Positions 42,091 to 50,838 of a DNA stretch of 54,372 nucleotides are shown piece by piece. The DNA comes from JAZKDW01 sp040387375 (GTDB taxonomy: Bacteria > Pseudomonadota > Gammaproteobacteria > Burkholderiales > Burkholderiaceae_D). Numbering within the stretch: position 1 is the first letter of the stretch; each line of letters starts with the position of its first letter. Under the pieces are notes generated by a model. The model did no database searches and was not told the origin of the DNA. It saw only the letters and a program-made list of their open reading frames with translations. The position numbers and the translations under genes are program-made. The stretch is from contig JAZKDW010000069.1 in the NCBI GenBank assembly GCA_040387375.1, positions 1 through 54,372 of the forward strand, in the 5' to 3' direction.

Positions 42091-43128
42091 ATGGTTAATC
42101 CAAATTTTCCGTGGCAAGACGGCGCCTGGCAGCAACTTCAGCAACTCGCGGAACGTTTGCCGCATGCGGTTCTGTTTTACGGCCCGGAGGGAATCGGAAA
42201 AACGCTGTTTGCGGAACGCTTCGCGCAGTCGCTTTTATGCGAAAAGCCGGCCGCCGGCGGGCATCCGTGCGGCGAGTGCGCTTCCTGCGGCTGGTTTGGC
42301 CAGTACAGTCATCCCGACTATCGCCGGGTGCGGCCGGAGGTTCTGGATGACGGCGAGGGCGCCGAAAGCGAGGACGGCGCCGATGCCGCCGACACCAAAA
42401 AATCGTCCAAGACCGCCAAACCTTCCAAGGAAATCAAGATCGATCAGATCCGCGCGCTGGCGGATTTCATGAATATCTCGACCCATCGCCAGGGCCGACG
42501 GGTAATTACGCTATATCCGGCCGAAGCGCTGAATACCGCCGCCGCCAATTCCCTGCTCAAGACCCTGGAAGAGCCGCCGCCGGCGACCGTTTTCCTGCTG
42601 GTGTCGAACAGCCTTGACCGCCTGCTGCCGACCATCCTGTCGCGCTGCCGCAAGTTTGCGATGGCGATGCCGTCCCAGGATGAATCGATGCTGTGGCTGA
42701 ATGCACAAGGCGTCAAGGAAGCCGATGTGTGGCTGGCCGAGCAAGGCGGCGCGCCGCTGGGCGCGCATGCGCTGGCGCAGGCCGGTTCGCGTGAAGTCCT
42801 CGACGAATTCCTCGCTTATCTGGCGAAGCCGGGCATCGATGGTGCGCTGAAAACTGCGGATCGCATGCAAAAAACACCGGTGCCCGATCTTGTGTCTTGG
42901 CTGCAACGATGGCTGTACGATCTGTTTTCTATCAAACTTTCCGGCAGAATTCGGTATTATCCGAGGTACCGCAAGGAGCTAAGCGCATTGGCAGGCAAGG
43001 TTGAAGTGGGCGCCTTGTTGCACTTGCTTAAGGCAGCCAACGAGCGGCGGGCGATTGCGGAACATCCGTTGTCAGCCAAACTGTTCATCGAAGACATGTT
43101 GCTGGATTATTCAACGCTTTTTTCTTAA
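42091..43128 (+). CDS. holB: DNA polymerase III delta' subunit
   Basis: This 345-residue clamp-loader subunit has the P-loop-like GPEGIGKT (residues 31-38), a zinc site with CGECASC after LLCEKPAAGGHPC, EIKIDQIRALADFM, NTAAANSLLKTLEEPPPATVFLLVSN and the SRC motif with the arginine finger (ILSRCRKF). Between the zinc module and the IRAL helix is a charged insert of about 30 residues (DGEGAESEDGADAADTKKSS), probably disordered. No strong ribosome site precedes the ATG. pilZ follows after nine bases. Confidence 0.93.
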   Translation: MVNPNFPWQDGAWQQLQQLAERLPHAVLFYGPEGIGKTLFAERFAQSLLCEKPAAGGHPCGECASCGWFGQYSHPDYRRVRPEVLDDGEGAESEDGADAADTKKSSKTAKPSKEIKIDQIRALADFMNISTHRQGRRVITLYPAEALNTAAANSLLKTLEEPPPATVFLLVSNSLDRLLPTILSRCRKFAMAMPSQDESMLWLNAQGVKEADVWLAEQGGAPLGAHALAQAGSREVLDEFLAYLAKPGIDGALKTADRMQKTPVPDLVSWLQRWLYDLFSIKLSGRIRYYPRYRKELSALAGKVEVGALLHLLKAANERRAIAEHPLSAKLFIEDMLLDYSTLFS

Positions 43129-43137
43129 AGGTTTGCC

Positions 43138-43518
43138 ATGGCCGACACGCTGATTGTCCCGCCAGGTGGTGCATCCGCTGCCCGGCCCTCGGTGCTTTCA
43201 CTCGCCATCAAGGAAAAGTCGGCGCTGTATGCGGCCTACATGCCCTTTCTGTTGAACGGCGGAATTTTTGTCCCGACCAATAAACCTTACAAGATCGGCG
43301 ATGAGATATACCTGATTCTCAGTCTGATGGCTGACAACACCAAATACCCGATCGCCGGCAAGGTTGCCTGGGTGACGCCAGCCGGCGCCAACAACAACAA
43401 GGCCCAGGGTATCGGCGTGCATTTTCCAGGAGATGAAAGCGGACAGCGGATCAAACAGCGGATAGAAGAGATACTGGGTGCGGCAATCAGCTCTTCGCGC
43501 GCGACCCATACCTTGTAG
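43138..43518 (+). CDS. pilZ: PilZ domain protein (type IV pilus assembly type)
   Basis: This 126-residue protein sits between holB and tatD, the usual place of pilZ proper in Beta- and Gammaproteobacteria. RPSVLSLAIKEKSALYAAYMPFLLNGGIFVPT, GDEIYLILSLM and KVAWVTPAG..KAQGIGVHF match the PilZ fold. The RxxxR and D/NxSxxG residues needed for c-di-GMP are not evident; true PilZ also lacks them and acts by protein contacts in pilus assembly. Confidence 0.88.
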   Translation: MADTLIVPPGGASAARPSVLSLAIKEKSALYAAYMPFLLNGGIFVPTNKPYKIGDEIYLILSLMADNTKYPIAGKVAWVTPAGANNNKAQGIGVHFPGDESGQRIKQRIEEILGAAISSSRATHTL

Positions 43519-43607
43519 CTTGCACCCGGCTTGACCACGGCCCAACTGCCCTTCGACTGCCTTCCCCCGCGCCATCGGCAATTCGTCAAACGCGTACAAT
43601 GCGTGCC

Positions 43608-44387
43608 ATGTACATTGACTCCCACTGCCACATCAATTTCCCCGAACTGGCTGCACGATTGCCCGAGATTCTCGCCAGGATGGCCGACAACAAGGTGTCC
43701 CACGCCTTGTGCGTATCGGTCGACTTGCCGGACTTCCCGCAGGTACTCGGCCTCGCGGAAAAATATCCCCACATCTACGCATCGGTCGGTGTGCATCCCG
43801 ATTATGAAGACACGCCGGAACCGTCAGTAGAAGACCTGGTGCGGCTTTCCGCGCATCCGAAGATCGTCGCCATCGGCGAGACCGGCCTGGACTACTACCG
43901 GCTGCAAGGCGACCTCGAATGGCAGCGCGAGCGTTTTCGCACCCACATCCGGGCCTCGCGCGCGACCCGCAAACCGCTGATCATCCATACCCGTGCCGCC
44001 TCCGAAGATACCATCCGCATCATGCGGGAAGAGGGTGCGGGAACCAACGCAGGCGGTGTGGCAGGTGTCATGCATTGTTTTACCGAATCGCTGGAAGTGG
44101 CCGAAGCCGCGCTCGAGATGGGCTTTTACATTTCCTTTTCAGGCATCGTCACGTTCAAGAGCGCGAAGGATTTGCAGGCGGTCGCACGCGCGGTGCCGCT
44201 GGAGCGCACGCTGATTGAAACCGATTCGCCTTATCTGGCGCCGGTGCCGCATCGCGGCAAGATGAATGAACCTGGTTTTGTGATGCATGTGGCGGATTTC
44301 CTCGCCAGGCTGAAGGAATTGCCGCAAGAACAAGTCGCGCGACAAACCAGCGACAATTTCTTCAATTTATTCAATATAGTACGGTGA
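43608..44387 (+). CDS. TatD family metal-dependent hydrolase
   Basis: This 259-residue TIM-barrel hydrolase has MYIDSHCHINF (HxH, His6 and His8), the GETGLDYYR glutamate, LIIHTRAA, GVMHCFTES and IETDSPYLAP, the full metal-ligand set of TatD/YcfH. 3'-5' DNase activity is reported for relatives. I start it at MYIDSH; an ATG three codons upstream (43599) is also possible. It is the last of the mltG-tmk-holB-pilZ-tatD run. Confidence 0.92.
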   Translation: MYIDSHCHINFPELAARLPEILARMADNKVSHALCVSVDLPDFPQVLGLAEKYPHIYASVGVHPDYEDTPEPSVEDLVRLSAHPKIVAIGETGLDYYRLQGDLEWQRERFRTHIRASRATRKPLIIHTRAASEDTIRIMREEGAGTNAGGVAGVMHCFTESLEVAEAALEMGFYISFSGIVTFKSAKDLQAVARAVPLERTLIETDSPYLAPVPHRGKMNEPGFVMHVADFLARLKELPQEQVARQTSDNFFNLFNIVR

Positions 44388-44394
44388 TGTTCTC

Positions 44395-45090
44395 ATGCTA
44401 AACATCAATAAGAATTCCCGGGTTTTATCCTCCCGCCGGCGCTTTGGCGGCAACATGCTGGGTGCCGTGATGGCAGCGATGTTGCCGGCTGTTGGTTTTG
44501 CCGGTGCCTTTGAGGATTTTTTCAAGTTCGTCGCGCTCGACAATGCACGTGAAATCGCATCGCTGTTGAAACGCGGTTTTGACCCGAATGTGATCGAAGC
44601 GCAGCGCGGCGATACCGGCCTGATCCTGGCGATGCGTGAAAACTCGATGGAGGTTTTCGAGGTGCTGCTGCGCGCGCGGGGCATCAATCTTGAAGCGAAG
44701 GCAAACAATGGCGACTCGGCACTGATGATCGCCGCCTTCAAGGGCAATAAACCGGCGGTCGAAAAACTGCTGGCCAAGGGCGCCCAGGTCAACCGGCCCG
44801 GCTGGACCGCCTTGCATTACGCAGCGGCGTCCGGCAGTACGGAAATCGTGCAGCTGCTGCTCGACAAATCCGCGTACGTCGATGCCGAGTCACCGAGCAA
44901 AATGACGCCAATCATGATGGCTGCGGCAAACGGCCATATCTACACGGTCAAGTTATTGCACGATGAAGGCGCGGACGCGACCTTGAAAAACAGTGCCGGC
45001 ATGACCGCGATCGACATCGCTGCGCGGGCCGATCACAAGGACATCGCGGAGGGCCTGACCTACCGCCTGAAAAAAGCGGGGAAAATGTAG
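44395..45090 (+). CDS. Ankyrin repeat protein, exported
   Basis: This 231-residue protein has an N-terminal basic stretch and hydrophobic segment (MLGAVMAAMLPAVGFAGA) that looks like a signal ending near AGA, then five to six ankyrin repeats from about residue 60: GDTGLILAMRENSMEVFEVLLRA, GDSALMIAAFKGNKPAVEKLL, GWTALHYAAASGSTEIVQLLL, KMTPIMMAAANGHIYTVKLLH and GMTAIDIAARADHKDIAEGL. It is probably a periplasmic protein-interaction module; partner unknown. It follows tatD by seven bases. Confidence 0.88.
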   Translation: MLNINKNSRVLSSRRRFGGNMLGAVMAAMLPAVGFAGAFEDFFKFVALDNAREIASLLKRGFDPNVIEAQRGDTGLILAMRENSMEVFEVLLRARGINLEAKANNGDSALMIAAFKGNKPAVEKLLAKGAQVNRPGWTALHYAAASGSTEIVQLLLDKSAYVDAESPSKMTPIMMAAANGHIYTVKLLHDEGADATLKNSAGMTAIDIAARADHKDIAEGLTYRLKKAGKM

Positions 45091-45106
45091 GTTTAAGTCG
45101 ACGTCT

Positions 45107-46618
45107 TCATGCCGGTACTTGACCCACGCCGGACCGCTTCCGCAGCAGCGCATGCTCCACCACTTCAAACACCAGTTGCGTCAGCAGCGCCAGCACGGCC
45201 GCCGGAATGGCGCCGGCCAGCAGCATGTCGTTATCATTCAAAGCCAGCCCGATCGCAATGCGTTCTCCGTAGCCGCCGGCGCCGATGAAGGCGGCGATCG
45301 TCGCCGTGCCGACGCTCATCACGGCGGCGGTCTTGATTCCCGCAAGAATGACCGGCATGGCCAGCGGCAGGTCGATGTAAAAGAGCCGGTCGCGGGGCGT
45401 CAGTCCGAGCGCCAGCGCCGCCATGCGCAGGCCAGGGGGAACCTGTCCGATGCCGGTGGTGGTATTGCGCACGATCGGCAGCAGCGCATACAGGAACAAG
45501 GCGATCAGCGCCGGCAGCGTGCCTATCATGCCCAGCAGGGGAATCAGCATCGCCAGCAAGGCCAGCGACGGCACGGTCTGCAGGACCCCGACCAGCGCCA
45601 TCACACCCTGGCGCAGGCGCGGCACGAAGGCGGCAAGGACGCCGAGCGGAATGCCGATCAGCGCTGCGGCGGCAACCGACAGAAGCACCAGCGTGAGGTG
45701 CTGGCGTGTCAGCCGCCACAGGTTGTCGTCAAACAGCTTGTTCCAGAACCCGGCGCGTGTGGCCTTGCCGCTTTTATCCTGCGACAGGAAATCGCCTGCG
45801 ACAGCGGAAAAAGTCTTGCCGCCGAGTTCGACGGCGGCATTCATCGCGATCATGTCGGCCTCGGAGATCCGGCCTTCCAGTGCCTGCAGCGCGCGCCATG
45901 CCTGCGGAAAGCGTTGCCCGATATCGAGCCGGTACAGCAGCACCGCGTCATAACGCGGAAAATACGCCAGATCGTCCTGCAGCACGCGCAATCCGAGGCT
46001 GGCGATCTTGGCATCCGTGGAATAGATATCGATGGCATCGACCTGCTTGTTTGCCAGCGCCTCGTAGGCGATGCCGTGGTCCAGCCCGCGCGGTTTTTGC
46101 GGCAGCGCATAACGTTGCGCCAGTCCCGGCCAGCCATCGGCACGGCCCATGAACTCATGCGACAAGCCGAGCCGCAGGCCGCCCTGGCGTGTCAGGTCGC
46201 TCAAGCTGCGGATCCCGAGCCGGTCGCTGTCGGCAGCGCGCATCGCCAGCGCATAGGAATTGTTGAAGCCCAGCCTGACCGCGGCGCCCAGACCGAGCGG
46301 CGCCAGCGCACGATTGATGTCGGCGAGCGATGTGGGGGACTTGTTCTTGAGGATTTCGAGATCGATGGTACCCAGATACTCGGGATAAAGATCGATGCTG
46401 CCGGCCTTCAGCGCTTCAAACACGATCGCGGTGTTGCCAAGGCCCTGCCGGTGTTCTGCTTTGGTGTGATGTGCCGCGGTTTGCGTCAGAATCTCGCCGA
46501 GTATGTAGGACTCGGTGAATCGTTTCGACCCCACCCGCAACACCTCGCTGGCCGTGGCGCTGCCGATGCCAGCCACGGCCAGCAGGATGAGCAGCAGCGC
46601 GCGCAGGCGACTGGTCAT
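45107..46618 (-). CDS. Osmoprotectant/choline-type ABC importer, binding protein-permease fusion
   Basis: This 503-residue protein joins the two parts of an OpuC/Yeh/EgtU-type importer. Residues 1-24 are a signal. About 25-280 form the solute-binding domain (VGSKRFTESYILGEILTQ, PEYLGTIDLEIL, IDIYSTDAKIASLGLRVLQDD, FPRYDAVLLYR). About 300-500 form the permease with six spans and the EAA-like loop GLRMAALALGLTPRDRLFYIDLPLAMP. In most relatives the binding domain follows the permease, so the order here is reversed. No partner ATPase is next to it. It starts seven bases behind the CorC-family gene and is probably co-transcribed. Confidence 0.85.
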   Translation of the reverse strand: MTSRLRALLLILLAVAGIGSATASEVLRVGSKRFTESYILGEILTQTAAHHTKAEHRQGLGNTAIVFEALKAGSIDLYPEYLGTIDLEILKNKSPTSLADINRALAPLGLGAAVRLGFNNSYALAMRAADSDRLGIRSLSDLTRQGGLRLGLSHEFMGRADGWPGLAQRYALPQKPRGLDHGIAYEALANKQVDAIDIYSTDAKIASLGLRVLQDDLAYFPRYDAVLLYRLDIGQRFPQAWRALQALEGRISEADMIAMNAAVELGGKTFSAVAGDFLSQDKSGKATRAGFWNKLFDDNLWRLTRQHLTLVLLSVAAAALIGIPLGVLAAFVPRLRQGVMALVGVLQTVPSLALLAMLIPLLGMIGTLPALIALFLYALLPIVRNTTTGIGQVPPGLRMAALALGLTPRDRLFYIDLPLAMPVILAGIKTAAVMSVGTATIAAFIGAGGYGERIAIGLALNDNDMLLAGAIPAAVLALLTQLVFEVVEHALLRKRSGVGQVPA

Positions 46619-46625
46619 CGCGGAA

Positions 46626-47951
46626 TCAGAACAGGGTGCCTTCGTCGGTCGACTCGGACTCGCCCGTGCTGATTTCGGTGACGAGCAGGCGATCGATACG
46701 GTTGCGATCCATGTCGACCACTTCGAAGCGGAAACCTTGCCATGCGAAATGTTCGGAGATGACGGGGATGTGGCCCAGCCAGGTAATCACAAAACCCGCC
46801 AGCGTATGATAAGCGCCGGCCGCTTCTTCGGGGAAGCGGACATCGGTCACCAGCACTTCGCGGAAACGATCGAACGAGATGCCGGCATCGATCAGCCATG
46901 ATCCATCTTCGCGCCGCACCGCATCTTCTTCATGATCCTCGTCAATCACCGAGACATCGCCGACCAGGGCGCCCAGCACGTCGCTCAGCGTGACGATGCC
47001 TTCGATTTCACCGTATTCGTCGATGACCAGGGCCAGCTCGGCGCGATTCTGTTTCAGCGTCTCGAGCAATTGCATGGCGCTGATTGTTTCCGGCACGAAC
47101 AGAGGCGGCTTCAGCGCCGACTCGATATCCACCTTTTGTCCACGTATAGTCTGCTCGAACAGGCTGCCCGCATGCATCACGCCGACGATGTGCGACAAGT
47201 CGCCCTTGCACACCGGAAAACGGTTGTAAGAACTGTCCGCAATCTTCATCAGGTTGACGTCAAGCGGATCTTCGAGGTCAATGAAATGCACGTCCATGCG
47301 CGGTGTCATCAATGCGGCAACCCGCTGATCGTCCAGGCGCAGCGCGCGCGACACGATTTCATGTTCGGTTTTTTCGAACAGGCCGGCATCGGTGCCTTCG
47401 CGCAATAAGCCCGTGATTTCTTCTTCCGTCACCGCGGTGTCTTTGGGCAGATGAAGACCCAGCATGCGAAGCAGGAAATCGGTTGAAATCGTCAGGATCT
47501 TGACAAATGGCCCCATCAGGCGGGACAGCCATTGCATCGGCGCCGCAATAATCGAGGCCACGGCTTCGGGATGCTGCATTGCGATGCGTTTGGGCAGCAG
47601 TTCGCCCAGGATGAGCGATGCGAAGGTAATGCCGACCACGACGATGGCCAATGATATCTCTCGGGCATATGCGCCCACCGTCGGAATTGTAGCGATTTCG
47701 GGAGTCAGCCTTGCTACCAGCGAGGCTTCACCGAACGCACCGTTGAAAATGCCAATCAGCGTGATGCCGACCTGGATAGTGGAGAGGAAACGGCTTGGGC
47801 TATCCGACAACTCGAGTGCAGCGCGTGCACCGCGGCTGCCGTTCTCGGATAATTTCTGCAAACGTATGCGTTTTGACGAAACGACTGCAATCTCCGACAT
47901 GGCAAAAACACCATTGATCAGGATCAAGCCCAGAATAATAATTATGTCCAC
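46626..47951 (-). CDS. CNNM/CorC-family hemolysin-like membrane protein
   Basis: This 441-residue protein has an N-terminal DUF21 membrane domain of about 190 residues (IIIILGLILINGVFAMSEIAVVSSKR), a pair of CBS domains (about 205-335, with VAALMTPRMDVHFIDLEDP and ELALVIDEYGEIEGIVTLSDVLGALVGD) and the CorC_HlyC domain (SWLIDAGISFDRFREVL..AYHTLAGFVI). Relatives are linked to Mg2+/Co2+ efflux or homeostasis; the hemolysin label is historical. The importer fusion follows directly. Confidence 0.9.
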   Translation of the reverse strand: MDIIIILGLILINGVFAMSEIAVVSSKRIRLQKLSENGSRGARAALELSDSPSRFLSTIQVGITLIGIFNGAFGEASLVARLTPEIATIPTVGAYAREISLAIVVVGITFASLILGELLPKRIAMQHPEAVASIIAAPMQWLSRLMGPFVKILTISTDFLLRMLGLHLPKDTAVTEEEITGLLREGTDAGLFEKTEHEIVSRALRLDDQRVAALMTPRMDVHFIDLEDPLDVNLMKIADSSYNRFPVCKGDLSHIVGVMHAGSLFEQTIRGQKVDIESALKPPLFVPETISAMQLLETLKQNRAELALVIDEYGEIEGIVTLSDVLGALVGDVSVIDEDHEEDAVRREDGSWLIDAGISFDRFREVLVTDVRFPEEAAGAYHTLAGFVITWLGHIPVISEHFAWQGFRFEVVDMDRNRIDRLLVTEISTGESESTDEGTLF

Positions 47952-48271
47952 TATATAAGGATCATCCAGTTTTCCTGCCGATCCTTTTTGTTAAAGAACC
48001 AGTATTGTACTGTTATCGCTATCTGCAAGCATTTCTATCGTGATCAGCAGGCTTTTTGTACACCTTGGCACACGCGTCACGCTTCATCGCCCGGCGCTCG
48101 ACTGTCACCGATGGCAGCATCGTTGTAAACCGCTAGGCAATGTCATTAATTTAACAATGGCGTGAAACCGAACGGGAATCATCCAGTCTCATTTGCAGCC
48201 GGAGCAGCAGCCGGAATTCGTCTCGGCATCTTGTGAACTCACGGTCATTGTTCATTCACTTTGGAGTCACC
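47952..48271 (+). other. Intergenic region upstream of the low-complexity secreted protein
   Basis: These 320 bases separate two divergent genes and hold no gene I can support. They are mildly AT-rich at both ends. The ribosome site GGAG for the next gene lies at its right edge. No promoter could be picked with confidence. Confidence 0.4.
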
Positions 48272-48841
48272 ATGAAGAAAATTTCCTTAACGCTCGTTGT
48301 TTCATTGATGTCATTTGCCGGGATTGTATCCGCACAATCTGCTATCGACAGCAAGCCATTAAGGCTGGCACAGGCTTATCCGTCCGCCAACGACCCGGCA
48401 AGCTCCACAACCTCTGAAAGAGAAGAGGCCAGGAGGAAGCAGGAACTAGAGGAATCAAGGCGGAATGTGGAACAGGGGACCGGTTCCAGCGGCACGTCCG
48501 GCAGTTCCGGTACGTCGGGCACAGGCTCAGGCGAACCGGGGTCGTCCACCGGGACAACAGGAATGGGCAGTGGCCCAAGCGGGAGCACGACTGTGCCTGA
48601 CGACAGATCCGGCGCCATGGGCGGCACACCGGAAACCTCAATAACGCCGGTGCCACCAGGAACACCGGACACATCGGGCACATCGGGCACACCGGACACA
48701 TCGGGAACATCAGGCAGGAGCGGCAGCACGTCAGAACCCGGCAGCCCGCCAGCAACCGGCAGCACGCCAGAACCCGGCAGCACGTCCGCCACGCCCGGTA
48801 TGGGAGGCAGTTCTGGCGGCACCAAGGCGGGCGGTCAGTAA
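48272..48841 (+). CDS. Secreted low-complexity Gly/Ser/Thr/Pro-rich protein
   Basis: This 189-residue protein has a clear Sec signal (MKKISLTLVVSLMSFAGIVSAQ) and a short conserved-looking start (SKPLRLAQAYPSANDPAS), then a charged helix (EREEARRKQELEESRRNVEQG). The rest is low-complexity, with repeats such as TSGTSG, GTPDTSG and PEPGS. Tandem DNA copies of ACACCGGACACATCGGG lie near 48663-48705. No function is recognised; it could be a flexible periplasmic or surface linker. The start has GGAG about seven bases upstream. A proline-rich open frame on the other strand is a by-product of its composition. Confidence 0.75.
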   Translation: MKKISLTLVVSLMSFAGIVSAQSAIDSKPLRLAQAYPSANDPASSTTSEREEARRKQELEESRRNVEQGTGSSGTSGSSGTSGTGSGEPGSSTGTTGMGSGPSGSTTVPDDRSGAMGGTPETSITPVPPGTPDTSGTSGTPDTSGTSGRSGSTSEPGSPPATGSTPEPGSTSATPGMGGSSGGTKAGGQ

Positions 48842-48889
48842 CGGTAGAGCAGCGCGTGGGCAATGCCTTTGCGCCTGCCTGCCTCGAGC

Positions 48890-49423
48890 TTATTCCGGCT
48901 CGACTCCCATGGCGACCAGGAAGCGCGACACCATGTTGTATGCGGCGATGACACCCACCAGCTCCACCACCTGCCGATGCCCGGGCAGCGCTTCACGCAC
49001 CGCGATGAAGGTGTCGTCGCGCACCTTCACGCTGCGTGTCATTTCAATCGTCAGCTGGATGGCCGCACGTTCAGCGGCATCAAAAAGGGCCTGGTCCTGC
49101 ACGTGAAGGTCGGGCTGGCGCAGGGCGTTTGCCTGCGCAAGGGTGCCGCCTTCACGGATGAAAAGCGGCGCATGCTGCGTGAATTCGTATTCGGCATCGT
49201 TGAGCGTCGCCACCACACACATCGCCAGTTCGCGCAATTTTGGCGACAGTGCAAGGTCGGTGCGCACCGCGCCCAGAAAGGTGTTCCAGCCTGCCGCGAA
49301 CGGCGCGCTGTGCAGGAGCATGCGATCCAGGTTTAACAGTTCCCCGCCGCGGCGCAGGCGGATGGCGTCAACCAGTGCCTTCGGCTCAACAACATCGGCT
49401 GGTATGTAGGGTAGGTGAGGCAT
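48890..49423 (-). CDS. Carboxymuconolactone decarboxylase (CMD/AhpD-like) family protein
   Basis: This 177-residue helical protein has LSPKLRELAMCVVATLNDAEYEFTQHAPLF, the CMD core with E-x-E/x-x-x-H; LTIEMTRSVKVRDDTF and VVELVGVIAAYNMVSRFLVAMGVEPE are also typical. The CxxC pair of AhpD-type peroxidase partners is absent, so a thiol-redox role is unlikely and a decarboxylase- or lactonase-like role is uncertain. AGGAG lies ten bases ahead of the ATG. It stands alone. Confidence 0.85.
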   Translation of the reverse strand: MPHLPYIPADVVEPKALVDAIRLRRGGELLNLDRMLLHSAPFAAGWNTFLGAVRTDLALSPKLRELAMCVVATLNDAEYEFTQHAPLFIREGGTLAQANALRQPDLHVQDQALFDAAERAAIQLTIEMTRSVKVRDDTFIAVREALPGHRQVVELVGVIAAYNMVSRFLVAMGVEPE

Positions 49424-49698
49424 CTCGATTTACTCCTGGTGGTGGTCGTTCGTATTTGTGACGCCGGGGAAGCAGCGGCAACACCTTGATGCGCCTATCG
49501 TATCAACAATATCCGCATCGCATGTTAACGACGCCACTGCGCTGCTGATTCCCTGCGATTTGTCCTCGCGCAAGGATAAGAGGTATTATCTGATTTGTCG
49601 CGAATGCAAGCAAAACATGCCGCCATTTGGCCAGTTGAACGGGTACCTGTCCGGCGCCGCGACGCAGTATTGTGCAACGCAAGTTAGGAAAATTTCGC

Positions 49699-50544
49699 AT
49701 GGTCAGCATCACTGAACGTATAAAAGATATCGAACTGGTCGGATTCACGCCGCGTGAGCGGGTGTTGATTGCGTCGATGTTCAAAGTGTCCGAGATGCGT
49801 CCCCGCATGTATCGCGAATGGCAGCAAAGGCAGAAATTGCGGCCCGACTGCCTGTTGCTGGACATCGATGCGCCCGACGCGCGCCTGAATCTGGACATGG
49901 CGGTCGCGCAAGCTGGTGGCCCGCGTGTGGTGACGGTTGGAAAAGAGCATGCGGGCAATGCGGCGATCGCCGCCCACATAGCGCGTCCGATCCGCTGGGC
50001 CGGCGTCCTGCATACGCTCGACACGGTCTTCGGCGTGACCGACCTGGCTGACATGGCGATTTCGGGCAAACAGGTCGAGCAAGCCAGCGATGCCGAAAAC
50101 GATCTGGAATTGCTGCAACTTGATTCATGGTATGAACATGGGCCGGTGACAGTATTCAAGACCCAGCCCGCCGTGCTGGTGATCGATCCGGATCCTACCG
50201 GCGGTCAGTATGTAGCGGGCAAACTTGCCGGTTCCGGCTACCGCGTCGATTACGCGGCAACGGCGGCCGAGGCGATCAAGCTGCTGGCAATGCACCGTTA
50301 CAACTGCGCGATTATTGAAACCAGGTTGCCCGATAGCGATGGCTTCGATATTTGCAAAATGTTGAAAGAATCGGATAACCGGCGGCGCACTGCTTCCATC
50401 ATCCTGACCACCAGCAGGAATCCGATTGACCGCTTGCGGGGCACGATGGCGGGGTGTGATGCTTATCTGAGCAAGCCGGTGCGGCCTGAGAAGTTATTGC
50501 AAACACTGGAGAAATTCTTGCCGGATTGGCGGATGGAATCGTAG
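49699..50544 (+). CDS. Response regulator with two degenerate receiver domains
   Basis: This 281-residue protein has no DNA-binding output domain. Residues about 10-110 look like a worn receiver (CLLLDIDAPDARLN, Asp55). About 155-280 are a clear receiver fold: VLVIDPDPTGG (Asp163, with Pro164 where the second acidic residue is expected), AIIETRLPDSDGFDICKML, ILTTSRNP (Thr237) and YLSKPVRPEKLL (Lys259). The phospho-acceptor position is Glu207 instead of Asp, so it may be locked in an active-like state or act as a scaffold. The start MVSITERIKD has AGGAA eight bases upstream. The partner kinase is unknown. Confidence 0.82.
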   Translation: MVSITERIKDIELVGFTPRERVLIASMFKVSEMRPRMYREWQQRQKLRPDCLLLDIDAPDARLNLDMAVAQAGGPRVVTVGKEHAGNAAIAAHIARPIRWAGVLHTLDTVFGVTDLADMAISGKQVEQASDAENDLELLQLDSWYEHGPVTVFKTQPAVLVIDPDPTGGQYVAGKLAGSGYRVDYAATAAEAIKLLAMHRYNCAIIETRLPDSDGFDICKMLKESDNRRRTASIILTTSRNPIDRLRGTMAGCDAYLSKPVRPEKLLQTLEKFLPDWRMES

Positions 50545-50739
50545 GATTTGGTTCGAGAATTTGTAGGGTGGAAAAGCGCAGCGCCTGCAGGGGGGCCCGC
50601 CGAGGGCGCGCATATTCGCTTGCAAGCGAATACCGTTTCGCAGGCGTGAGGCAGTGCCTCACGAAACCCCTGCTACACCCTTCCACCGTTGATCGATCAC
50701 AGATGGCATTTGCGAATGTGGGATGGTGGAAGGCGCTGC
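50545..50739. repeat. Composite dispersed repeat left of the IS
   Basis: 50563-50587 is GTAGGGTGGAAAAGCGCAGCGCC and its tail, as at 1537. 50639-50679 is an inverted copy of 27261-27301. 50732-50750 is the inverted partner GGCGCTGCGCTTTTCCACC, which the IS has split from its continuation CCTACG after 52291. The whole would form a long inverted-repeat element. Confidence 0.6.
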
Positions 50740-50750
50740 GCTTTTCCACC
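50740..50750. repeat. Target-site duplication, left copy
   Basis: GCTTTTCCACC directly adjoins the left IS end. The identical 11 bases adjoin the right end at 52281-52291. IS4-group elements commonly duplicate 9-12 bases. Confidence 0.9.
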
Positions 50751-50768
50751 CAGGGCTGTCAACATGCC
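50751..50768 (+). repeat. IS left terminal inverted repeat
   Basis: CAGGGCTGTCAACATGCC, perfect complement of the right end. Confidence 0.93.
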
Positions 50769-50838
50769 TCATTGCATCCCAAAATTCCTGGCCGAGATCG
50801 TAGTCCAACGTCGATTCTGAATATCGATGGAGGCGATG

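Noticed and set aside
48376..48825. Proline-rich open frame opposite the secreted low-complexity gene
   Set aside because: It is a by-product of the Gly/Ser/Thr/Pro-rich repeats, without start signals.
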